Below are positions 58,130 through 64,000 of a stretch of 64,000 nucleotides of DNA, one piece after another. The position numbers were made by a program, and so were the translations under genes. The first letter of the stretch is position 1, and each line of letters begins with the position of its first letter. Location: NCBI RefSeq assembly GCF_015999465.1, contig NZ_CP065534.1, positions 2,914,001-2,978,000 on the forward strand. Direction: 5' to 3'. This DNA is from Lonsdalea populi. GTDB lineage: Bacteria; Pseudomonadota; Gammaproteobacteria; Enterobacterales; Enterobacteriaceae. The notes under the pieces were generated by a model. The model made no database searches, was not told the DNA's origin, and saw only the letters and a program-made list of their open reading frames with translations.

Positions 58130-58522
58130 ATGCTGAAAAAACGGGAAGACTGTTCCGCCACTCAATGCCTTCATCGTCTGCTGCTCGAGCAAATTGCGGA
58201 CAAATGGTCCGTTCTGATACTCGCGTCCCTGTGCGAAAAACCGTTGCGCTTTAACGAGCTCAAACGCGAGCTGAAAGGCATTACCCAAAAGTCATTGGCG
58301 CAGAGCCTCAGGCGGCTGCAACGCAATGGTATTGTTGTTCGCCGGGTGATCGCCGCTTCACCCATTGCCGTTGAATACGAAATCACGCCGCTGGGCCGAA
58401 CGCTTAAAGACCCCATCGAGGCACTGTGCGCATGGACCCGAAGCTATCTGCCCGAGGTCGAAGCCGCGCGGCAGGCATTCGATAGCGGGGAAGTAACGTC
58501 GAATCTGATGACGAAGATTTAG
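58130..58522 (+). CDS. HxlR-family regulator
   Basis: The 130-residue winged-helix protein has the HxlR start Cys (KREDCSATQCLHRLL), the core KWSVLILASLCEKPLRFNELKREL and KSLAQSLRRLQRNGIV. These regulators often sense quinones or aldehydes through the N-terminal Cys and control a neighbouring oxidoreductase. The start at 58130 follows GAGGAAAC; an in-frame start at 58070 would add 20 unrelated residues. It is divergent from the old yellow enzyme gene. Confidence 0.9.
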   Translation: MLKKREDCSATQCLHRLLLEQIADKWSVLILASLCEKPLRFNELKRELKGITQKSLAQSLRRLQRNGIVVRRVIAASPIAVEYEITPLGRTLKDPIEALCAWTRSYLPEVEAARQAFDSGEVTSNLMTKI

Positions 58523-58753
58523 ATTGAAGAGAAGCGCGCGTCGTGGAAGCGGGACCGATAGGATGGGTTAGACGGGGCAATGACCAATGACTCAATCCAT
58601 GAGATACGCCTTTCAGCATCCCTTCACTCAGATCGGGCGGTTCTCCGTCGATGTTGGAATTGCCATTCCTCTGGTCGTGTATCCGCCGCTTTTTCTCCCG
58701 GTCCGCATCGCTCCAGTCATCCGGCCGATGAATAGCGGATGGGCGGCGCATCT

Positions 58754-59734
58754 TCAAACGCTAGCCCGGGAAATAAAGCGCCAGTCCAAAACGACCCGTT
58801 CCGCCGGCGAACCGGGATTATTGATTTTATTCAGCAGCAGCCCCACGGCTTTGCGGCCGATGTCGGCGGATGGCTGGGCAACGGTGCTTAGCTGCGGCGA
58901 TACCATCTCCGAGAGTTCGGTGCCGTCAAACCCCACTATCGCCACATCATCAGGGATGGATAATCCCGCCTCTTCAATCGCGCGCATCGCGCCCGCCGCC
59001 AACGTGTCCGAAACCGTAAATACGGCGTCCGGACGTATTTCAGCCCTTAATAGATTCTCCATCGCCCTTTTGCCGGCGTAGAAGGTGAGATCGCTGGCGT
59101 ACTCAACGGCGCGGTAGGTTAGCCCTTGTTGTTCCAGCACCGTTTTATAACCCTGCTCTCTCAATCGTGCATATTTATAACTCAGATCGTGGTTAATGAA
59201 TGCGATACGGCCGCGTCCACGCGTGATCAGATGTTGGATGACGAATCCGGCAGCGTCGATATCATCGATCCCGACACAGGAGACGTCGCCGTCTTCGGCA
59301 TATTCGGCGCACTGAACCCAGGGCATGCGATCGATCATGGTGGTTAATTCCGGTAATTTCGAGAGCGCATCCATGGTGATAATCCCATCGACAATCTTGC
59401 CGGAGAGTAGCTTCAGGCTAGATATGGAACGTTGGATATCCGTGCCGGAATTACACAATAAAATGCGATAGCCGTTTTTTTCCGCTTCTTCTTCAATGCC
59501 TTTCACCACGTCGGCGCAGAAAGGATTGGAGATATTCGACACCATCACCAAAATCATGGAACTCTTGGCGGTTCTGAGCTGGCGCGCCAGTAAGTTGGGT
59601 TGATAATTACTCTCGCTGATAACCTGAAGTACGCGTTCGCGGTTTTTCGGTTTTACCGTATCGATATCGTTCAGCACACGGGAAACCGTCGCCACTGAAA
59701 CCCCGGCAAGCCTGGCGATTTTCTGAATTGACAT
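58754..59734 (-). CDS. LacI-family repressor of the sugar-derivative operon
   Basis: The 326-residue repressor has the LacI headpiece (SIQKIARLAGVSVATVSRVL) and a periplasmic-binding-protein-like domain (SMILVMVSNISNPFCADVVKG, then DDVAIVGFDGTELSEMVSP). It lies downstream of a permease, isomerase and dehydrogenase gene set on the same strand. Two GTAATCGATTAC palindromes before the permease gene are its likely operators. Confidence 0.92.
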   Translation of the reverse strand: MSIQKIARLAGVSVATVSRVLNDIDTVKPKNRERVLQVISESNYQPNLLARQLRTAKSSMILVMVSNISNPFCADVVKGIEEEAEKNGYRILLCNSGTDIQRSISSLKLLSGKIVDGIITMDALSKLPELTTMIDRMPWVQCAEYAEDGDVSCVGIDDIDAAGFVIQHLITRGRGRIAFINHDLSYKYARLREQGYKTVLEQQGLTYRAVEYASDLTFYAGKRAMENLLRAEIRPDAVFTVSDTLAAGAMRAIEEAGLSIPDDVAIVGFDGTELSEMVSPQLSTVAQPSADIGRKAVGLLLNKINNPGSPAERVVLDWRFISRASV

Positions 59735-59839
59735 AACGATGAAATGCCCTGAAATAACGACTTATCGGGGGAGGCTATCACAGTTTAACGGGTGACTGAA
59801 TCAAAGCCCGACGCCCTTCCTGAGCATCGGGACATTCAC

Positions 59840-60991
59840 TCATGACTCGACGCTGACCCAGCGCTGCTGCCGATAGCTTTTAACGATCGCATCAATGATA
59901 AACATCACGTTGGCACCATCATGGAAAGTGGCGAATCCACGGCTATCCGGCGACGGCTTTTCACCGTTGCGAATAGCGGAATAATACTGCGACATCATGT
60001 TTTTAAACGCATCAGGCCATCCTTCGACATGGCCGCCAGGAAAGTGCGCCCACTGCGCCGCATCAGGATTCATCAGATTAGGATCGTCAGAAAGCCATTG
60101 ATTAGGCTGGCTGCGATGCCCCACCCAGAGCTTCTGCGGCGTTTCCTGATCCCAGGCCACCGACGCCTTGCTGCCATTCACCTCAAAACTCAGGCTATTT
60201 TTTCTGCCCGCGCTGACCTGCGAAACATGAAAACATCCTTTACTTCCATCATCAAAACGAAACAGCACGAACCCCATATCTTCCGTGGTAACCGGCCGGT
60301 CTTCATAGACTGCGGTTTCCTGACGTGCGGTAAAAGTCGAACCGCCCTGAACGCTGGCTTTCCGGGTCGGCCAGACGATGGACAGATCCGCCATAACTTC
60401 AGTAATGCGTCGCCCGGTGACAAACTGTACCGTATCGCACCAGTGAGAGCCGATATCCGCCACCGCGCGCGAAGCGCCGCCGATATTCGCCTCGACGCGC
60501 CAGTTGTAATCGCTCTCCAGCATCATCCAGTCCTGCAAATAGCTGCCGTGTGCCGAGAAAACACGCCCAGCCTGCCCATGACGCAACATACTGGCCGCCT
60601 GACGGACCATGGCGAACTGGCGATAAACGAAACTGACGCCATGCACCACGCCGGCGTCCTCCGCCATTTGAACCAATTCCCTTGCTTCATCCGCGGTCAT
60701 GCAAAGCGGTTTCTCGGAAAAGACATGCTTGCCGGCCCGGAGGATCTTACGGTTAATGTCCGCATGCAGATGGTTCGGCGTACAGTTGTGCACTGCATCC
60801 AGGCCGGGATGCGCCAGCAACGCGTCCACATCACCATACGCATGCGGTACCTCAAGCTGCGCCGCTTTTGCGCGCGCCGCCTCTAACGGCGTGTCGCAGA
60901 GCGCAACCACCTTGACGAATCCCAGACGGCGAATAGCTTCAATATGCGCCGGTCCAATAAAGCCGGTGCCGATAATACCGACATTAATCAT
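59840..60991 (-). CDS. Gfo/Idh/MocA-family oxidoreductase
   Basis: The 383-residue NAD(P)-dependent dehydrogenase has the Rossmann start (MINVGIIGTGFIGPAHIEAI), the EKP motif (HVFSEKPLCMTADEA) and the C-terminal alpha/beta substrate domain. These enzymes oxidise sugars or cyclitols. The start at 60991 follows GGGGAGAAA and overlaps the end of the isomerase gene by eight bases; the open frame extends upstream inside that gene. Substrate unknown. Confidence 0.9.
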   Translation of the reverse strand: MINVGIIGTGFIGPAHIEAIRRLGFVKVVALCDTPLEAARAKAAQLEVPHAYGDVDALLAHPGLDAVHNCTPNHLHADINRKILRAGKHVFSEKPLCMTADEARELVQMAEDAGVVHGVSFVYRQFAMVRQAASMLRHGQAGRVFSAHGSYLQDWMMLESDYNWRVEANIGGASRAVADIGSHWCDTVQFVTGRRITEVMADLSIVWPTRKASVQGGSTFTARQETAVYEDRPVTTEDMGFVLFRFDDGSKGCFHVSQVSAGRKNSLSFEVNGSKASVAWDQETPQKLWVGHRSQPNQWLSDDPNLMNPDAAQWAHFPGGHVEGWPDAFKNMMSQYYSAIRNGEKPSPDSRGFATFHDGANVMFIIDAIVKSYRQQRWVSVES

Positions 60992-62060
60992 AATTCGTTT
61001 CTCCCCGCTTAATACCCAATATTCTATGTACGTCGGCGCAATTTCCTCCTGTCGCGGCGAACTCATCGAACGCATGATCGGAGACAGGAATAATGTGTCT
61101 GCGAATAAACTCACTGCCTTCACGCGCGCCGGTTTCGCTGTCTTTCAGGCAGCACTCCCATTCCAGCACCGCCCAACCGTCATAGTCATGCTGCGTCAGC
61201 CTGCTGAAAATGCCTTTAAAGTCGATACATCCATCGCCTGGCGAGCGAAAGCGTCCGGCTCTGTCTGACCAGCATTGATAACCGCCATAAGCACCACTAC
61301 GCCCGTTGACGCTGAATTCGGCATCTTTCACGTGAAATGCTTTGATGCGCGAGTGATAAAGTTCGATAAACGCCAGATAATCCATGTGTTGTAGGTAGAG
61401 ATGGCTGGGATCGAACAGAATGTTACAGCGCGGGTGATTATTCACCAGCGCCAGGAAACGCTCGAAGGTCGCGCCATCATGCAAATCTTCACACGGATGA
61501 ATTTCATAACAAACGTCGACCCCATGTTCGTCAAAGCAATCCAGCACCGGCCGCCAGCGGCGCGCCAGTTCATGGAACGCTTCGCTGAGCAACATCTGAT
61601 TATGCGGCGGCCAGGGATAGAGATATGGCCAGGCCAGGGAGCCGGAAAAAGTGGCGTGCGTCCGTAACCCCAAATGTTCCGAGGCCTGTGCCGCCCGTTT
61701 CAGCATGCCGGCCGCCCAGGTCTGGCGGGCGGTGCTATCCCCCCGCACCGCGTCGGGCGCGAAGCCGTCAAACGCATCGTTATAGGCCGGATGCACCGCC
61801 ATCAGTTGCCCTTCCAGGTGAGTGGACAGTTCGCTAATGACCAGGCCATACTGCGCAAGTTTGCCGTTAACTTCATCACAATAGGCCTGACTGGCGGCGG
61901 CCAGTTCCAGATCGAAAATCGTTTTATGATTACAGGGGATCTGGATCGCCTTATACCCCAGAGAAGCGGCCCATGCCGCCAGCCCCTCAAGAGTATTAAA
62001 CGGGGATTGCTCCCCGATGAACTGCGCCAGGAATATCCCCGGCCCTTTAATGGTTTTCAT
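60984..62060 (-). CDS. Sugar phosphate isomerase/epimerase (xylose isomerase-like TIM barrel)
   Basis: The 358-residue protein has AP-endonuclease-2/xylose-isomerase-like features: a metal-site Glu in VCYEIHPCEDL, then CNILFDPSHLYLQ, IKAFHVKDAEF and a late Glu in AVLEWECCL. It pairs with the Gfo/Idh/MocA enzyme, as in many operons for modified sugars or inositols. It starts after the permease gene by 15 bases and overlaps the dehydrogenase gene. The substrate is not known. Confidence 0.88.
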   Translation of the reverse strand: MKTIKGPGIFLAQFIGEQSPFNTLEGLAAWAASLGYKAIQIPCNHKTIFDLELAAASQAYCDEVNGKLAQYGLVISELSTHLEGQLMAVHPAYNDAFDGFAPDAVRGDSTARQTWAAGMLKRAAQASEHLGLRTHATFSGSLAWPYLYPWPPHNQMLLSEAFHELARRWRPVLDCFDEHGVDVCYEIHPCEDLHDGATFERFLALVNNHPRCNILFDPSHLYLQHMDYLAFIELYHSRIKAFHVKDAEFSVNGRSGAYGGYQCWSDRAGRFRSPGDGCIDFKGIFSRLTQHDYDGWAVLEWECCLKDSETGAREGSEFIRRHIIPVSDHAFDEFAATGGNCADVHRILGIKRGETNYD

Positions 62061-62075
62061 TTCACCTCCGAAGAC

Positions 62076-63317
62076 TCAAAGCCCCTCTTTCTCGTCATAT
62101 TTGAACCAGAAGAGGAAAATAAACGCGATAACCGCTGCGGCAACCGCCGGGATCCACCAGAACGTCACCCACGCTTGCGGCACCGTCTGACCGGCCACTA
62201 ACGCGTTGTACAGCGCGCCGGAAATCTGAGAACCGAGCAACATCCCTATCCCGTAGGTAAACATGACAATCATGCTCTGCGCCTGCCCCTTAACTTTTTC
62301 CCCGGCCACACGATCGGTGTAGATAAAACCGACGACGAAAAAGAAGTCATAGCAGACGCCATGTAACAGAATACCGAGATACAACAGCCATCGACCTTCT
62401 TCACTCCCCCCCAACGCAAAGAACGCATAGCGTACAAACCAGGCGAACATCCCGATAAGCAGCATGTATTTCACACCCAGCCGTCTGAACAAGAACGGGA
62501 TCACCAGCATGAAGAAAATTTCAGACATCTGGCCGAAAGACATGGCGGTACTGACGTCTTGTACTCCTACATCGGCAAGGTAAGAGGCGGTATAGGCATA
62601 GTAGGTACCGAGAGGAATAGAAATCAGGGTGGCGCATAGCGAGAAGATAAAGAAATGCCGGGTTTTCAATAACGCAAACGCATCGGCACAGAACAGATCG
62701 CGCAGCGCCACGGGCAAGCCTTTTGCCGGTGCCGGCGTATGCGGTAGCGTCAGGCTGTAAACCGCCAGCACCATAGAACATATCGCCGCCAATGAGAAAA
62801 TATGCGCCGTTGAGGAAATACCGGTCACACCGATAAAGACCCCGGCGACAATCCAGCCGATAGTGCCGAACACTCGTACCACCGGAAAGGTTTTATCAAT
62901 ATCCTTCAGGCTGTGGAAGGCGATATTGTTGGTTAATGCCAACGTCGGCATATAACAAAGCGTATAACCGAACAACAGCGCGATCAGCAGCGTACCGTTT
63001 TCGCTCACGAGCGCCTGCGGCACGAACCACAGAATGGCCGCCCCGGCCACATGCATGACCGCCATCACTTTTTGCGACGGGAAGAAGCGGTCTACCAGCA
63101 TTCCCAGCACAAACGGCGACAGGATAGAGGCTATCGGTCCGGCGGAAAACGCGTCGCCAATCAGCAACGACATATTGTGCTGCGTCATCACCAGCCCCAA
63201 CGTTACCGACCAGCTTCCCCAAATAAAAAATTGCAGAAACATCATCAGCGATAACCGCGGCACAATGAACCGATGCGCTACGCCCAGCCTTTCACGACTT
63301 CCCGTTGTTGACATCAT
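62076..63317 (-). CDS. Nucleoside/sugar:H+ symporter, NHS-type MFS permease
   Basis: The roughly 413-residue inner-membrane protein has twelve hydrophobic segments. Near its start is LSLMMFLQFFIWGSWSVTLG, the family signature of NupG/XapB-like symporters. It would import the compound handled by the isomerase and dehydrogenase. I choose the ATG at 63317 because GGTGGGG precedes it; a GTG at 63329 is also possible. It is the first gene of the operon and stands behind two palindromic operators. Confidence 0.88.
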   Translation of the reverse strand: MMSTTGSRERLGVAHRFIVPRLSLMMFLQFFIWGSWSVTLGLVMTQHNMSLLIGDAFSAGPIASILSPFVLGMLVDRFFPSQKVMAVMHVAGAAILWFVPQALVSENGTLLIALLFGYTLCYMPTLALTNNIAFHSLKDIDKTFPVVRVFGTIGWIVAGVFIGVTGISSTAHIFSLAAICSMVLAVYSLTLPHTPAPAKGLPVALRDLFCADAFALLKTRHFFIFSLCATLISIPLGTYYAYTASYLADVGVQDVSTAMSFGQMSEIFFMLVIPFLFRRLGVKYMLLIGMFAWFVRYAFFALGGSEEGRWLLYLGILLHGVCYDFFFVVGFIYTDRVAGEKVKGQAQSMIVMFTYGIGMLLGSQISGALYNALVAGQTVPQAWVTFWWIPAVAAAVIAFIFLFWFKYDEKEGL

Positions 63318-63338
63318 TTTCAGCCCCACCAGGTAAAA

Positions 63339-63380
63339 GTAATCGATTACAAAACAGTTTAATTAAATGTAATCGATTAC
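63339..63380. promoter_or_regulatory. Two identical LacI-type operators
   Basis: GTAATCGATTAC occurs at 63339-63350 and again at 63369-63380, 30 bases centre to centre, just before the permease gene. Each is a perfect 12-base palindrome of the LacI/GalR kind. The remaining bases up to 63629 hold no gene that I recognise. Confidence 0.85.
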
Positions 63381-63629
63381 TTTTAGGGTGACACAATCCC
63401 TGTTCAGATATGGGATACCAGTCACGATAAAACCTGGCGATCGGCAATCTGACAGTGTTTCGTCGCTATAGACACCACGGGAATGGATTATAAGGGATAA
63501 GGCATCGACTGGTTGAAAGTAACACACCGGCCACTGACCGTAGAAATCAGACTTTTTAATAAACCCGGTGGCTGATCCAATGGAAGGCGCACCGACTACC
63601 TTAGGCGCCGGGAACCGAACGCAGGGGCT

Positions 63630-63666
63630 CTCATGGCGGGCGTGATTCCGTTACGCCCGCCATGAG
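63630..63666 (-). terminator. Strong hairpin after the hydrolase gene
   Basis: CTCATGGCGGGCGT and ACGCCCGCCATGAG form a perfect 14-base-pair stem with a nine-base loop. It lies just past the hydrolase stop. No T run follows on the minus strand. Confidence 0.6.
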
Positions 63667-63673
63667 CACTTTT

Positions 63674-64000
63674 TCACTTCGCTTTCTTAAGGAAAGTCAC
63701 GACATCCTGGGTAAAACGCAGCGGATTTTTGAACGCCAGGAAGTGATCCCCTTGTTGTTCTTTTGCGTAGACAAACAATTCCGATCCCGGAATAACGGAA
63801 TGCATCCATTGCTGACTGGGAACGTTATGGCTGTAATCACCAGTGAAAATAGCGGTCGGCACATTAATTTTATGGCGGATCACATCACGCCAGTCGTTTG
63901 TTGCATGGTCAAAAAGCACCAGCGAGAGAAATTTGGGATCGTTTTTTATGAATTCACGAGCAAGCGCCTCTGAATTCTGAAAATATTTCGAGTCCATCGC
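63674..64000 (-). CDS. Alpha/beta hydrolase, C-terminal part (cut by window edge)
   Basis: The frame is open to the end of the window, so the gene begins beyond it. The 109 visible residues match the last third of alpha/beta hydrolases: the strand VPTAIFTGDYSHNVP, then a catalytic His in GDHFLAFKNP and the final helix. The nucleophile lies outside the window. Substrate cannot be judged. Confidence 0.7.
   Translation of the reverse strand, partial: AMDSKYFQNSEALAREFIKNDPKFLSLVLFDHATNDWRDVIRHKINVPTAIFTGDYSHNVPSQQWMHSVIPGSELFVYAKEQQGDHFLAFKNPLRFTQDVVTFLKKAK

Noticed and set aside
58404..58757. 117-codon frame on the minus strand
   Set aside because: It overlaps the HxlR gene and intergenic DNA, has a skewed Arg/Ser/Pro composition and no family signature.
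59921..60886. 321-codon frame on the plus strand
   Set aside because: It is antisense to the Gfo/Idh/MocA gene, with a composition typical of a shadow frame in GC-rich DNA.
1..64000. CRISPR array
   Set aside because: No regularly spaced repeat of 25-40 bases was seen, and no cas genes are present.

Overview
The window is chromosomal DNA of a plant-associated member of the Enterobacterales, most likely the Pectobacteriaceae (Brenneria, Pectobacterium or Dickeya type). This rests on the enterobacterial order and close sequence agreement of the housekeeping blocks mntH, grpE-nadK-recN-bamE, rnfH-ratA-smpB-ssrA and aspV-dnaQ-rnhA-yafS-gloB-mltD-yafD. The genus is an inference.

Layout. (1) 1-2.5 kb: the end of an MFS transporter, a frameshifted FAD/NAD(P)-binding protein and a small tautomerase. 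(2) 2.5-10 kb: core genes with recognisable control sites (Fur-like box at mntH, sigma-32 promoter at grpE, LexA boxes at recN), ending in the tmRNA gene ssrA. (3) 10-19.4 kb: a mosaic island between ssrA and tRNA-Asp. It holds an integrase stub, an IS3-family element, the remnant of a conjugative-element relaxase, a complete type II CBASS anti-phage operon (patatin phospholipase, CD-NTase, E1/E2 fusion, JAB protease), an IS256-family scrap and a full-length tyrosine integrase next to tRNA-Asp. (4) 19.4-24.8 kb: core genes. (5) 25.4-36.3 kb: a minus-strand run comprising otsB (degenerate), otsA, a GMC oxidoreductase, a class III aminotransferase, a wrecked sulfotransferase gene, two glycosyltransferases, a HemN-like radical SAM enzyme and a protein made of two copies of one domain. 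It looks like a pathway for an amino-sugar or glycoside and is the best candidate for an undescribed system. (6) 38-48.6 kb: an aldoxime-to-acid pathway: AraC regulator, outer-membrane channel-like protein, aldoxime dehydratase, amidase, a metal-type ABC importer, and cobalt-type nitrile hydratase with its accessory protein. Two pairs of 21-bp-spaced direct repeats lie before its first two structural genes. (7) 48.6-51.5 kb: a Cd/Pb/Zn efflux pair (MerR regulator and P-type ATPase) with a textbook MerR promoter. (8) 52-58.5 kb: two LysR genes, a second tautomerase, a nonsense-interrupted NAD-dependent epimerase, TetR, an old yellow enzyme and its HxlR neighbour. (9) 58.7-64 kb: a LacI-controlled sugar-derivative catabolic operon (permease, isomerase, dehydrogenase) and the end of an alpha/beta hydrolase gene.

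Several accessory genes are broken by single events (in-frame stops, one-base slips in G6 tracts, internal deletions), while every core gene is intact. This suggests recent decay of accessory functions, with sequencing error as an alternative for the two homopolymer cases.
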